A stretch of 64,000 bases of DNA from Mucidula mucida (GCA_015501055.1 JADNYV010000124.1:45892-109891); one strand, 5' to 3'. Counted from the first letter of the stretch, positions 1-12,171 are shown. Program-made: numbers and translations. The notes: generated by a model from the sequence alone, not told the origin.

Positions 1-1400
1 CGGATCGGCAACATTGGGGATGGATATGGCCGCTTGCGGAGATGAGAAAGGATAAGACAGAGGAGCACATGCGCGTTGTGAGGAGCTTTATTGATCCCAT
101 AATCAACTCGGCGTTGGAGAAGAAGCATATCATGGGGACGGTGGTAGAGAAGAAGGACGAAATTGGAGACGAAGATACTTTGCTTGACCATCTTATCGGT
201 ATGACTTTGAGTGAGTTTTTCTTTCGCTATACTCTGCCTTCCCTTACAACTTTTCGTATTAGATGCTCAAGTGATCAAAGATGAAACGTAAGCATCGTCA
301 ATATCTTGAGCCGTTCTCGCTGATGTTGAACTACAGTGTGAACATCTTACTTGGTGAGTTTTCTGATAGCTCAAACGAAGTGGGTAGCCAAGATTTTCTA
401 CAGCTGGGCGTGATACGACTGCTGCAACGTTGACATTTGTCATCTACTTCTTGTCCATGTACCCAACGATCATGACCCGTTTACGGGAAGAGATCTTGGG
501 CATCGTGGGCCCCGAACGAGCGCCGACCTTCGAGGACGTGAAGAACATGAAGGTCCTTCGTGCTGTCATCAATGGTGAGTTTATTGATTTCCTCAGCCTT
601 TCGGAACTCCTATTGTTCGTCGTAGAAACACTTCGATTATGTCCAGTTGTGTGAGTGGCGTGTTTTCTTCAAGTCGACCTTCATCTAAGCGCACTTTTTA
701 GACCATTCAATGTCCGGTACGCAACTACTCATGTCGTACAAAGACATCCGCTCCTCATTGCTTACTCTACCTAGTGAATCGATCCACGCGACAACGCTTC
801 CTGCAGAAAACCCGATGGACAAGCCATACTACATCCCTCCTCGTACAGGGTATGTTAGCACCATGTATCGACTGTCCAGTCCCTCATCTCTTGCACAACA
901 GTGTTGCATACTCCGTCTTCATGATGCACCGCCGGAAGGACCTCTGGGGACCAGATGGTGCGATCTTCTATCTCGCGTATCCCGGCGCTAACGTTCTTTG
1001 TAGCCGAAGAATTCGACCCCGACCGCTTCCTCGATGCCCGGCTCAAGAAGTACATCCTCCCAAACCCGTTCATCTTCCTTCCCTTCAACGCTGGTCCTCG
1101 GATTTGCCTAGGGCAGCAGTTCGCGTACAACGAGATCTCATTTATGCTTGTTCGCCTTTTACAGAACTTTTCCTCGTTTAGCTTAGATGAAAGCGCATTC
1201 CATCCGTCGTGCCGACCACCGCAAGAGTGGGCCGGGTGTCCTGGAAGGAAGGGGATGGATAGATTTTGCCCGAGAACGACGTTGACGATGTATAGTGCTG
1301 TAAGTCGAACGGCTATTCCTCGCGGACGAGAGAGAAGCTAACGATACTTTAGGGAGGTATGTGGGTGAAAGCGACAGAAGTTTTGGAAGCTGCGGCGTGA
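1..1400 (+). CDS. Cytochrome P450 (CYP63-like), 5' end outside window
   Basis: Haem-thiolate monooxygenase, normally ER-anchored. Seen: the I-helix motif [12 protein letters not shown] starts near 403, the K-helix E-T-L-R follows the intron at about 575-625, and the haem-binding loop [10 protein letters not shown] lies near 1085-1115 with the cysteine ligand. Exons are separated by short introns (about 273-335, 350-402, 575-625, 651-702, 982-1003, 1301-1352). The last exon is small and ends [15 protein letters not shown] before the TGA at 1398-1400. The order and the [12 protein letters not shown] sequence fit the basidiomycete CYP63/CYP52-like clan. The N-terminal membrane anchor and first half are left of the window. 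The neighbouring permease is convergent, and their 3' ends touch or overlap. Family call is firm; the subfamily is inference. Confidence 0.88.
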
Positions 1401-3957
1401 TGCCGTGCAGTTATACAAGAAGACAGATAGACGTCGTGTATGATACAGTGTCGTAAACCTAAATATCTCTATCGTTCTATAACGGAAAGTTCGTAGGCGC
1501 CATGTCAAAGTGCATATCTGCTTGAACACATGAGATCGTACAAGAGAGCTAGGAGATAAATCTAACCTAAATAATGGTGAGTCTACACCAAGGTGCGAGA
1601 ACTCTTCTTTCCGTTCCTTGTCTATCTTCTCAAGCAAGCACAGCTCGTGCTTCGCTCTGTTCAATCGACTGTACAAAATGGTCGTACATGCTGCCACAAC
1701 GAATGCCATACACAAGAAAGACAGGACAATGGCTGATCGATAACGTCAGAAGTTTCTTCACGATAACTGTTACGAGCACTTTACCATGACCCAAATGGAA
1801 CCGCGGTGTGTCCTGCGTTCGATAGATGAATGAAGAACATATACTGCGCCGGCATTGAGTATATAGCGCGGAACATACCGCGTCAACGTACCCTCCCAAA
1901 TTGCCGATACAGCTTTGCAAACCGATAATAACGGCCCTCTTCAACGAGCTCCCCGCATTTCCTGCTCCCCAAGCCAGCATCAACGGAACCGTGGGGAAAA
2001 CTCCGCATGCAGCAAGGATCGCCCCAGCATATCCTACTCCTGGAAGCTTCGTCGGGCTCGTCGCATATAACATCGAGTACCCTACAATCGCAAGGAGAGC
2101 GCACGCCATGATGAATGGCCCACGAAGTCTCATGCGGTCAGATCCCCAGCCTGCGAGGATAGTGCAGACGCAACCAGCGGCATAGGGCGGGATTGTCATT
2201 CTATGGTCGGTTAGTGAGTGTGGCGCATAAGTGGATTCGGGTGCTTACAATTGCGCCTCAGAGGCGGAGTATCCTAGCGCGTTGATGATCGTCGGAAGGA
2301 ATAATGAAAACGAGTACAAGGGCATCACCAGTCTAATATAGATGATTCAATAAGCGATGGTTTGCACAATAACTGACGCGTACCCGATGTAGATCAGAGT
2401 CTGGAGCCACGATTTATAGTCACACAAAGTCTCCCACACGAACTTCTTCTCGAAGTGCGATGGCTGGCCGGCGTTGTCGCGGCGTAGAGCTTCGACTAAG
2501 TGTTCCCTTTCGCCTGGGGTCAGGAATTTTGCGGTTTCCGGATACTACAAGGAAGCGATCAAGGATCAGTAACACCTTTCGATTAAATTGAAGATGAAAT
2601 TACATCGGGGAGTCGCCAAAATGCGATTAGAGAACATACGACAGTGACTGTCAGACTGTGTTAATTGAATTCGAAGATGTGAGTGGACTTAATGCTCACG
2701 CAAACCCTCTAGTAAGAACTGTATGCGCACAACAACGGTTAGCGCACGAGCTAGTCAAACGGACGTCGGCGACTTACGATCCAAGCCCACCCTCGCAAGT
2801 TACCGAGTCTAGCAAGTCTTATTCAACTATGAATGGAAATCAAAGGCTTACGAGACGTACCCATCCATTTTCTCGATCGCGAAGGCCAGGAGCCCGCCAA
2901 AGGCACCTTTACATGAACTGTCAATACACTACGAACGAATAGAAGAAAGAGAAGAGTCAAACCGGAAAGAGTTGCAGAGGAAAAATACAGCGAGATCGGT
3001 CGGGCCTGGTCGACTCGGCGATACCAGAGCGTAATGAGGAATGCTACCATGATTATGAAGAACGAAGAGAAAAGTTCGTTACAGAAAACCTACCGACACC
3101 TGGAGGTAGGCCTGCTTCGGCGATGCCGAGAAACACCCGTGCTCTAGAAGAGACCACTTGTTAGATGCGTTTTGAAGTCATAGACGAAACACATACGCGA
3201 CAAGACCGTGATAGCTCTTCACCCATGCCATCGAAAACACTTGATCGAGTACTTAAAACGCCGTAGCCTTAGAATATTGATGTCAACTTACTGACGATGC
3301 CCCAAGTGAGCATGATACCGGGAACTATTTTCGCAACCAATTAACCTCATGTGACTCGCTCAAGAATCAAGTACTCACTCCATATTGAAGGTCGTATAAG
3401 TTTCATGACCACATTGCTGTCGAGATCATCAACAACAACTCAAAAAACGTAGGAGATTTGGTACCAAGGGATCTCCAGCAAACTGTATGGTATCTAAGGA
3501 CCTTGGGATCAGCGACGACCTGACGCACAAGTAGGATATACCGACGAAGAAGACAGCGGCAGCAAGCTGATACCGACTCCCGGTCAGGTGCAGGTCAGTA
3601 GCCATACCAGCTACCTGTATCGAGCATCAGATCACATCCAGGTCAAAGTTTGATGTACGTACACGCGCATTCCCTGCACACATAGGCCGTAAGCTTCCAG
3701 CCGAACAACGAGAGAAAAAGACTTGCCGATATTGCCTCGATCCCTGTATGCATAATCAGTAGTGTATGTGAGCGTCAGATAATCTACCGGACTCACAAGA
3801 AACTACAAAGATACAGGACTGCGATTAAGGGGATCAAGTTGAGATCGACCTTGCGTCGCACACGACGGTCGATTGAGTTCCTCTGCGTTTCGGCATCAAG
3901 CACGGGATTTCCCAAACTTTTCTCGCTCCCGTCCCAGTCTCCCATCTCAGTCGCCAT
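1338..3957 (-). CDS. MFS anion:cation symporter, allantoate permease (Dal5/TNA1) type
   Basis: Plasma-membrane major facilitator, probably importing a small organic anion such as nicotinate, allantoate or biotin precursors. Start at 3957 gives [19 protein letters not shown], then the conserved [17 protein letters not shown] of the first membrane segment. Many exons follow, split by about ten short introns. Near 1890-2200 the segment [20 protein letters not shown], then the conserved [11 protein letters not shown], then [13 protein letters not shown] are family signatures of the second half. The C-terminus carries [17 protein letters not shown], which in this family normally stands two or three residues before the stop. 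Here no in-frame stop appears until about 1338, so the tail is either extended or the stop is lost. Exon boundaries are approximate. Substrate unknown. Confidence 0.82.
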
Positions 3958-4287
3958 GATGGACAAAGGAAAGAAGTGAGGAGTGTCTATGAGACTCGTA
4001 CTCGGGAGCTTCTTAAGGCGTGCATCAAAGAACCGGCGCTTATGCGGACACGCCGCTAGCAGTTACATACGCTATCCCAAGGCACCGCTATAGAAACGTA
4101 AAGTCGAGCGTTTCAAGCTAGGAGGCGCTGCTGCGCTTCTCTTCTCTCCTCGAAGGTCACGAGAATTGAGGTACACGGTTGACGTGCCTTGTGGGAAGGA
4201 TTTGGACGCCACAGCACATGGTCACATGTTACGAACAAACCAACGCCTTAATGCATTTACGCTTCCTCCATCAGCAGTACATAAGTA

Positions 4288-5120
4288 TCAGATATCAGGA
4301 ATCTCGTTCTTCCACTGCACGCCAGACGCACGAGAAACCTCAATCGCGATCTGGCGCACAGCTTTGATCTCCTCCAGAGATGCACCGTTGCGCATGGCAC
4401 CGCGCAAGTGCCAGTCAACTTGACGGGGTGTGTCATTGGCGATAAGCGCGGCCACCATGGAGAACGAGGTCTCGGCGGGAGAGGTTACTTTGAAAAAGCC
4501 ATACGTCCATCCATATGCAAACGTCGTAGAAAAGAATTCTTTTGTGCAGCATGTTAGCAAACGAGGAAGGGGATACACCGCCACGTACCTAGATCGGGGT
4601 TAATCTCCTTGAGAAAGGGCTGCACCGTGCTGGCAGTCTCGCCATATGTTTGGTTGAAATAGTCTTGACCGCGTTTGTTGATATCGGAGGTAGTGGTGGT
4701 TATTTCGCTGAAAAATCGCGTTAGAGATTCGAAGATCGCCATAGCAAGGAAACACACTAACCGGAGGGGTTCAGCATCTCTGAAACGCTCTGGAACGACG
4801 GTGTGAAGTTGAGCGAGCGCGTTGATGGCCTACGCGACGGTGTTAACTTATTGTCATCTCTCGCGGATGAAATAACCGACCTTGGGAAAACCACAAATCA
4901 TGCCTGACTTGAACAGGCCATCGCGGAGCTTCCTCGCTAGCGCCATCTGTTCCTCGTCTGTTTTAAGATTCTGAGCGACGAATTTGTACACTTCGGGCAC
5001 CGCCTCTGGGGCATTGCTCGCACTAAAGGCGATAGCCGCGACCATAGCCCAAGATCCGTCGGCTGACGGGTAGAGGGACTCAAGACGAGAGAGTAGTTCA
5101 CGGGTCGCGATAGTGGCCAT
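4288..5120 (-). CDS. Carboxymuconolactone decarboxylase / AhpD-like family protein
   Basis: Small helical protein of the CMD/AhpD fold. Fungal members are cytosolic and mostly uncharacterised. Start at 5120 gives MATIATRELLSRLESLYPSA. Four exons are joined by short introns (about 4831-4880, 4707-4763, 4540-4588). Readable segments are MVAAIAFSASNAPEAVPEVY, a middle segment with YFNQTYGETASTVQPFLKEI, and a C-terminal exon with FAYGWTYGF and the helix RQVDWHLRGAMRNGASLEEI that defines the CMD repeat, ending at NEIPDI. The bacterial peroxidase CxxC motif is not visible, so a redox AhpD role is unlikely. It lies alone between a divergent rhodopsin-domain gene and a co-directional permease. Product name is firm at family level only. 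Confidence 0.8.
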
Positions 5121-5869
5121 CGATGCAGGTGAGTAAGAGCGCTCTTGCTTACCGTCAAACGGTTTACGAAGAGCTTAGGAATCTTCGGCATCGCGATTCG
5201 GGGGTCATGGCCCTTGGGCGCTGTTAGAATTCACGAATGCTTCCTTTGCCTCGAGGTCGGATCATTGCTCCCAGTGTACAAGTTTGATTGGCATCTGACA
5301 CAGACAGTGGTCTTCCTCGGCTTCGACCAGGCCAGTCGTGTCAGATTTCGAGAATCTGCACCCACAGAGATCATCAAGAAGGAATTGAATCTGCGCCCAC
5401 CAGCTACTGTTGTAGGACGTCAAAGGTTGACAGTGACGCCGCTCATCCAGAAGAACCGGCAACAGTTTGCAAATGGCATAAGGAGGACAAGTTGCACAAT
5501 TCGGAGTTTGGAAGCGGACTTTGAAACTGTTCCCTCTCTCATTCCTTCTTGCATTTCAAACATTCTCAACTGGAACAACCTGAACTCTGCTTTCTGTCAG
5601 CAACTCTCTTTCTCTCAAATATAACATGAGCATGTTGGATGCTCCATTCCAATATGAATGAAGCTCTTGTCTAATGCCGCGGACATCAAACCTTACGTCT
5701 TCATTGTGTGTATGGATTCGAGAGAAGCGCCGGCCTCTCTGAGTGCCAGATCTGGATAGCGTCAAAGCCACGCGCTTCGTCGCACGCATCCTACATGTCT
5801 ATGTGCTCCTTCCCTCGTCTCATAATCGCCGACTACGCTTTGTCGGTCAGCCAGCACTCCTAGGCCACC
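5121..5869. other. Intergenic, no convincing gene
   Basis: Open frames exist on both strands (for example 5145-5624) but none shows a known domain, a splice-consistent extension or a plausible signal peptide. Read as the divergent promoter region between the CMD-like gene and the rhodopsin-domain gene. Confidence 0.5.
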
Positions 5870-7243
5870 ATGTCTCTCGATATCAAGGACCCTCTGGTAC
5901 AGATGAAAAGTAGGCCTAGTATCGCGTGGCGCGCTAATAGTGTCTTACGGGCGGGTATCACTTACAGTAACGTCTGCGGTGTGCTCCTTTGTGGCCATCT
6001 CGACTACTATCTACCGCCTTTTCGTGCGGCGCGGTCGGTTATGGGCGGATGATGTCAGTACTTGACAATCTCCTTGCTCATTTGTAGTAGCTGACGAGCA
6101 GTTTACTCAGGCATGGGCTCTTTTTTCAATGATGGTACTTTTCGTGCAGATCGCGTCCGTGTTTATGCATGTTCCCAATCCAAGTGAGTAAAAAAGTCAA
6201 GTGTCTTCTACGTTCTGAATCGCTCTCTAGCTGGTTTGTCGAAGCTGAATCGAGTGGCGGCGTACTACTTGATGGCAATATCGTTCTATACGATTATCTG
6301 GTTAGCAACATATCTCTTTCGGTTGGAGTTATCTCATGCGGTGATAGGTCTGCCCGACTATCTATCCTTTTCTCCATCATACGCCTCGATCCAAGCGAAC
6401 GGCGGCGGCGGCGACTGCTATGGATCGGTGTCCTCTTTTTTCTGGTCCTTGTTATCCTCATATGCCAGCTGTTCTGGGTTTGCGAGCCAGAGCCCAAATG
6501 GAAAGACATGCGTAGCCCACAGTGCACCCTCAACAAGCAAGTTGCCATCTGCCAACTAGTCTGTACGTCTATGATATATATTGGAGCGATTAACGTTCTA
6601 ATGTACTGGGCAGCCGACGTTATCGCCGATCTCATTCTCATCATTGCGCCGCTAAAACTCCTCTCTGGTCTTGAGGACGTAGGACTCAGACATCGGCTCA
6701 TGCTCATCTTCTCGACCTGTATCGTGACCACAATCGTCTCGCTCGTGCATGCGGCGTATATCCTTACAATTGGTGGCGTAAAGGTGGTGATAGCTGCTCT
6801 CGTTGAGGTAGATGAATCGCTCTTCAATATAGCTCCATCTCACTCCGTTTGAATAGGACTGCGTGTCGCTCATCGTGTGCAATATCCCGGTAGTCGTGAC
6901 CGCCGCTATACGGATCCGAGAAGAATCGCAGCAGGCCAAATCCCGACAGAGGGGAGCGATGTCGACAATGCTTCATTTCGCCACTCGGGTGTTTTCGCAG
7001 AAGGATACGACCTCGACATTTCCAAATCTTGGGGCGTATGTCACGACAGTGCATCTCGACGATCTGAGTACGGGAATAACCTCGACGACGCTTTCATCAA
7101 CCAACTTGAAAGACGAAGTGAGGGATGACGCCCAGTTACTTGGAAAGTCAGGACCTCACGAACCATTTAGCGTCCAGGTATACGACGTCGATGAGGAGTT
7201 GGGGGGTAATAACGCAAAGTATGGATCTAAGTCTATGATGTGA
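5870..7243 (+). CDS. Fungal rhodopsin-domain integral membrane protein
   Basis: Multi-pass membrane protein of the fungal seven-helix rhodopsin-like (PTH11-related) domain family; not a light-sensing opsin. Start ATG at 5870 gives MSLDIKDPLVQMKSRPSIAW. Exon 2, after the acceptor near 5967, reads VTSAVCSFVAISTTIYRLFVRRGRLWADD, matching the conserved first helix and the RxWADD turn (read here in short pieces). Later segments include LNRVAAYYLMAISFYTIIWLA, FLVLVILICQLFWVCEP, ADVIADLILIIAPLKLL and the helix FSTCIVTTIVSLVHAAYI. After an intron near 6805-6855 comes IVCNIPVVVTAAIRI, then a hydrophilic, Ser/Thr-rich tail ending at GSKSMM. About six introns. No retinal-binding lysine is recognised. 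Role unknown; relatives are linked to surface sensing. Confidence 0.78.
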
Positions 7244-7630
7244 CTACTTCTTTGCTATCTCTTGCTCTGTTAGTGCTCGAACTCTTTTTTGATTCGTCTT
7301 GCATACGCTTTTCTATCATAGTCATCAACCAAAACTGCAGACCGGTGTTGCATTTGTATTTCCTCGGAGCTTATGATTATAAATTGACATCAGAACAGTA
7401 TCGCGTCCTGTTGAATGGTAGCTCAACGACTCTCGGATGTCAATGCTTCGAACTTACCCAGAAAGATTCGTGGGAAAGTTGGTCGCGATTGACTTTGATC
7501 ATACGGAGATAACATTAATGCTGACTAAACATCTCTTGTCGTCTGACGGCGACATGCAGCGCCAAGTTTCCTTGTCGTAACGCTTCTTGGCTTCGTCCAC
7601 CGCCCTTCCTTCCTCCCATTCCTTACCAAA
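7244..7630. other. Intergenic, nothing recognised
   Basis: Terminator side of the rhodopsin-domain gene and upstream region of the protease remnant. No gene seen. Confidence 0.45.
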
Positions 7631-9569
7631 ATGCCTATACGAGGGTTGCAGTTGCTGGGTTTCAGCTCCCTTCTCGTACTCGCCGTGGCAGATATACTAT
7701 TCTGGAGGGCTTTCCAAACGACATGCGACAAGAACAGCGGGCGGGATCCATGTTCCCATTTCTAGACAGGAATCTCGCTCTCTCGAGAGGCGCGCAGACG
7801 CGGGAGAGTTGGCCTCGGAGTTATTTTGATGTGTACGTTCCTACGGCAGTGTGACATTTGTACTTAGGCGCCATTATAGCACGTACAGCGTCTTGCTTAA
7901 TATGGGCAGACCCAGATACCTCTCGTCCTTGGTGCGCTGCGTTCCCTCTTGTTATTCCTTGAACCCCTCCCAGATACGGTTCCTCCGATCTATGGGTCAT
8001 CTCCGATCAATGCAACACGGAGGATTGCCAAACGACAGTGCCGCTATATTCCCAGAGTACCTTAAATCAGCGAACTTGGACGCGGGACTCTACTACGGGG
8101 ACTCGATGACGCGCACGCATGCGCTCGGGGAAATAGGACAGGACACAGTCGACCTTGCGGGATTAGTGCTCCAGGATCAGTATATTGCAGCAATCAACGA
8201 CACCAATACGAGCGTGCTTGACACTGGTGGCGCTGGAATATTTGGCTTGGGATTTCCCGTGAACAGGTACGCGCCATCCCCTTCATTCTCATCTCTGTGC
8301 TTATGAGCCTGTCCAGCTTTATTTGGTCAGAGTCTTCTTCGATACTTACGCATCTCGCCGTCGTCGCCGCCAGGACGACTCACGAGCCGCACGCTCACGG
8401 GTCACCGATCCTCGAACCGGCTAGAGGCACATTCCCCACTTTTGACTTCACTCCCCATCGTCAAATCGTCCGCGTCAAGCATCAAGCTCATCTCAATGGA
8501 CAAGCGTTATCACATCCTCTTATGGCACCATGGGCCCGTTCATTCCTCGTCTCATCTCACTCTCATCTTGGCAGCACCCATGTTTGCAATACTCTTCAGC
8601 GGAATACCATTGATCGCGGCGGCAACCTTGGATCCTTAGCATAGGGGAGCTCCCGGCCCCAGTCAAGGCGACAGTCTACTTGGGTTCCTGTTCGTGGATA
8701 CACTGCGGAGGAAGGCGGCATAAGCGCCCCGCCGGATTCTCAGGCCGAGGTTAGTTTTCCCATGAATAGTGGCTTCTACTCATACCCCATAGACGTATGC
8801 GATTGCCTGGGAGGTGTTCATTGATGCCGTTATTTGACGGTCAGCGTCTACCAGACTCTCAACTCGCTGATCCCACCATCCAAACCTCGGCTCTCATCGA
8901 CACTGTAGGTGCATTTCGTGTTGTTCGAGGTTTCTTGCTCATGGCCTCCAGGGTAATTCTCTGATTCGTGGACCTGCTGATGTGATTGATGCCATCTATA
9001 CCCAAATTGGAGGAACGAGTTTGTTTGTTCTACGCCACACAACTAACGTTCGAAATCGGTGGCAAGATGTTCCCTGTCGATCCCCGCGATTTCATTAGTC
9101 AGCAGATGCGGATAGCACAGAGGCCTGCATCGCGACCATCGCTGTGACTGATACCCCAGAGCGAGGACAAGGATATCTGTATTCCTGGAGTTTGGGTGAT
9201 CCTTTCCTGAAAGGGTTTGTACTGGTTTTTGCACCATCAGCGGCACCACTGACCGACCACTGTAGAGTCCTCTCTGCGTATCATTTCGGAAATCTCTCCT
9301 ATCCATCACAAGATCCTCCGACAATCGGCTTCCTTTCGACAGTGCCCGACGACGCGGCCGCCCAGCTGCTGGAGGCTCTCAACGAAGCGAAGGGGAACTT
9401 GGATGGCATGCACAAGAAGCCCCGACTGGCGTTCCAACTGGTGGATCAACAAATTCTCTCGGTATCCAGCAAGCTGAGACAACGAGCGTCTCATCTACGA
9501 CACCGAACAGTGGTCGGGCGCTTTCACGGACATCATGGATGGCATGTTTCATTACGACCTTCGTCATAG
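7631..9569 (+). pseudogene. Pepsin-type (A1) aspartic protease, decayed
   Basis: A secreted A1 protease gene with multiple lesions. A signal-peptide-like start at 7631 reads MPIRGLQLLGFSSLLVLAVA. The central part is clear: GEIGQDTVDLAGLVLQDQY, then NDTNTSVLDTGGAGIFGLGF near 8200. Later come TLQRNTIDRGGNLGS, SIGELPAP, TYAIAWEVFIDAV, the second active-site region ALIDTGNSLIRGP (split by an intron near 8890-8935), FEIGGKMFPVDPRDFISQ, and YLYSWSLGDPFLKG. The frame breaks at about 8637 (one base missing before SIGELP), about 8833 (one base missing before FDGQRLP) and about 9030. The first active-site D-T-G that should follow LVL near 7925 is gone. A catalytically competent product is not possible from this copy. 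Introns are still present, so it decayed as DNA and is not a retrocopy. Confidence 0.75.
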
Positions 9570-9665
9570 TACTCGTCGTTTGATGCATTTTTTTCATCTT
9601 GTCTGGCATATTTAAATTTTATCTACATCTGATCGATATTACGACCTCTTTACTGGTACTGTACA

Positions 9666-10810
9666 TTACAATTTGGGTATTTGAGAACCAGTATTATATC
9701 TCATAGGGACGCTCTCCTTCTGTGCCAAGCAGTACGACCACTGTGTTTCGTCTATGCCAGCCTTCTGACGGCTGTCGGCAGATGACCAGATTTTGTGCAA
9801 TGCCGCCAGGGAAGCAGCCCCGCATGGTCCAGCACGAATACCAACTCCGTGCAGTTCTTCGACGGCAGTGTGGGCCTCGGTATCTGAAACTGAGATGGCC
9901 ATGTGTATACCATCTTTCAATACCTCCCAGGCAGACGAAGATGGTGTGGCGCAGTTAAGACCGGCCATGATCGTCTTCCCGGTGTCAATGGTTGTAAGCT
10001 GACCGAGACGAAGAGATTGTTCGAAACAGTTGGCAACAATTGGTTCGACCGAGATGATACGCGTAGCTGGGGACACGAGCCGGTAGTATCGAACGACGGA
10101 CTCGGCAAGCGATCCGACACCGACTGGGACGATGACGATGTCAGGCTGCGTTTGGTCAGCGATACCTACATCGTGCAGCTGTTCCTTTACTTCAACAAAC
10201 ATTGTGCTATATCCGTCGACGATGAACTAGATTGGGTTGAATCAATAAGGTGTTCTACTTTGAAGGCGAAAAAATAGCTAATTACTTTGGGAATATCCTC
10301 GCCGTACCCAGGGAACGCCATATCCTGAATGAGCATCCCGTTTTGCGCTTTCGAATCCGCAAAGGCCTGCGCTACGGCCGCATCGTAATCCCCAGCCACG
10401 TCTACAATCGCGGCGCCTTCTTCTCGCAGACGGTCATGCACCGCTTGATCGGCGCGATCGGAGAGGTATACGGTGGTGGGTATACCCAGCGTCTTTGCCA
10501 TATACGCTACAGCGCGCCCGTGGTTTCCTTCCGTTGCGCACATGATGGAGAAAGGTGTGAGGGTGCTCGTTTTGAGAGCGTGGATGACATCGGCTGGTGA
10601 GGAGGATATAGGGAGATCGAGACGTTGGGCGACGGCTGTGTGGGTTGCCCAAGATGCGCCGAGGATTTTGAACGCAGGAAGGCCGAAGCGATTTGTTTCG
10701 GCTTTGACGAAGACGTGGTTTAGGTTGGGGAAGGCAAGGGGGATCAACGCGGTGGGTGCGTATTGGGGTAGGGATTTGTGGAAAGCGATGATGGCCGGGT
10801 CGATGGACAT
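9666..10810 (-). CDS. PLP-dependent diaminopropionate ammonia-lyase-like enzyme, C-terminus frameshifted
   Basis: Fold-type II pyridoxal-phosphate enzyme (tryptophan synthase beta-like), related to diaminopropionate ammonia-lyase, which would split a diamino acid into pyruvate and ammonia. Start at 10808-10810 gives MSIDPAIIAFHKSLPQYAP; an upstream in-frame start would only add a low-complexity leader. The PLP lysine sits in GLPAFKILGASWA, the phosphate/substrate loop is ATEGNHGRAVAYMAK, and the second domain has PVGVGSLAESVVRYY and GPCGAASLAAL. One intron, 10227-10285. Near 9743-9746 two extra bases shift the frame after GIDET: the other frame continues VVVLLGTEGERPYEI and stops at 9694, as the family does. 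As written the protein instead ends in an unrelated tail at 9666. Function depends on whether this indel is real. Confidence 0.8.
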
Positions 10811-11160
10811 TTTGGAGTGGTGATGGAATCCGAGACGAGAAGACACAACGGGGGAACCGAAGTTCGGAGGTGGAGGAAGTAAGTAGCTGAGGAAATCGCT
10901 CGAGGACAATCAGGTTTCCTCGGTAGCTTCCTGTTGGACTAAGTACCTTATCCCTTTATCTTATCTGCTATTTGTGTTTGTTACGCTACGCCACCGGACT
11001 CGTACCTACATGCATTTGTCCGATCGTGTTACCCTCAGCGTTCATTCATCCTATGCTGTTGTTCCACGGGCTCGAATTCGACGGAAAATCAGTTCCTCCA
11101 CTTGTGAGATTGGGATAAATTAGGTGTAGAATTTAATCCAATTTGTAATGTTTGCTCTGA
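10811..11160. other. Intergenic, nothing recognised
   Basis: Upstream region of the PLP enzyme gene. Pyrimidine-rich stretches, no gene or repeat identified. Confidence 0.45.
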
Positions 11161-11164
11161 TGAC

Positions 11165-11645
11165 GAATACGGTCTCATTTCTGGGAAGGCCATCAAGTTT
11201 ATGCCACGTCGCGCATTTTAAATTCCATGGAGGCACTCGCTTCTCGTGGTATCCAGACCTTCGTGCTCTTTGGAGAGTTCAAAGACACGACGTCCAGCTT
11301 GACAGGCGGACGACTGGATATTCTGATTAACAACGCGTAAGTTCATACCTCTACCTAGCTTCGGTCTTGTGTTATAGGTTCCTGCAATGGCATAGCCGTA
11401 TATCCTGCCTCCTTCAGCGACATGTCCAGCTCGCGGCTCCGCAATCTATTCCACGTAAACGTTTTTGCTGCTGTAGAACTTACGCAGGCATTTCTCCCGC
11501 TCATTCTGGAGGCCCAGGAAACCATTCGTTGGGAGCCTCTCTGCCATTCTTCCTGTCCCTTTTAATGGTGCGGACAACACGGGCAAGACGGCGCTACTAT
11601 CATACGGTGATACTCTTCGAGTTGAGATGTCACCTTTCAAGTTAA
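11165..11645 (+). pseudogene. Short-chain dehydrogenase/reductase (AYR1-like), decayed
   Basis: Rossmann-fold SDR remnant. Readable in order: GHQVYATSR near 11185, EALASRGIQTF, GGRLDILINNA near 11305-11337, an intron to about 11378, then SSSRLRNLFHVNVFAAVELT, then after a frame change SAILPVPFNG, LLSYGDTLRVEMSPF to about 11640. The SDR N-N-A motif is kept. The N-terminal cofactor loop (TGxxxGxG) is missing and the catalytic Y-x-x-x-K is DNTGK, so the tyrosine is lost. A frameshift lies near 11520. Compared with AYR1-type 1-acyl-DHAP reductases, both ends are missing. Assigned as a pseudogene with good confidence; the exact parent is inferred. Confidence 0.65.
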
Positions 11646-11650
11646 CCAGT

Positions 11651-12171
11651 GTGCTGAATGATCACATCTTCGTCAGTTTCCGAAGCGGTCGGAGGCTCCA
11701 CTGAGACTTACTCCGCAACGAAGTTCATCGTTAGAAGGCAGACAATATTGTCTGCGAAATGAACGGTCATGTACAGGACTGAGCTTCCTATTGATTGATA
11801 TAGTTAGTACTTTCCGGGACTGACTAGTCTTGTATCTGGTTTCGATCCTCTCACGCGACAGCCTGCATCGACAGAAGCGACAACAGTAGTCTCATCCTAT
11901 GGGCTACCCGGTGCGTGACTGGTGCGTTCTGATTTGGATCCGCGTACCCGCCGCACTCTGGAACGTTCGTGGGGCAGTAGCATGTCACCGACGACTTCTT
12001 CATGTGGCATAGGACGCTTCTCGCGTCGTTTGAATCGAATGGTGACCTTCATGCTCCATGCGTGGCGTCACACACGTTGGATTGCACCGAGGGATATTCG
12101 CTGCTTCAAATCCTGTAAAGGCGACAATAATTCACTCGAAACCACTCACCAAACGCGTCTTTTCACCCGCA
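11651..12171. other. Intergenic, nothing recognised
   Basis: Between the SDR remnant and the small secreted-protein gene. No further SDR sequence and no repeat was recognised. Confidence 0.4.

Noticed and set aside
6294..6827. Minus-strand 177-residue open frame
   Set aside because: Shadow of the rhodopsin-domain exons; Arg/Ser-rich and without a domain.
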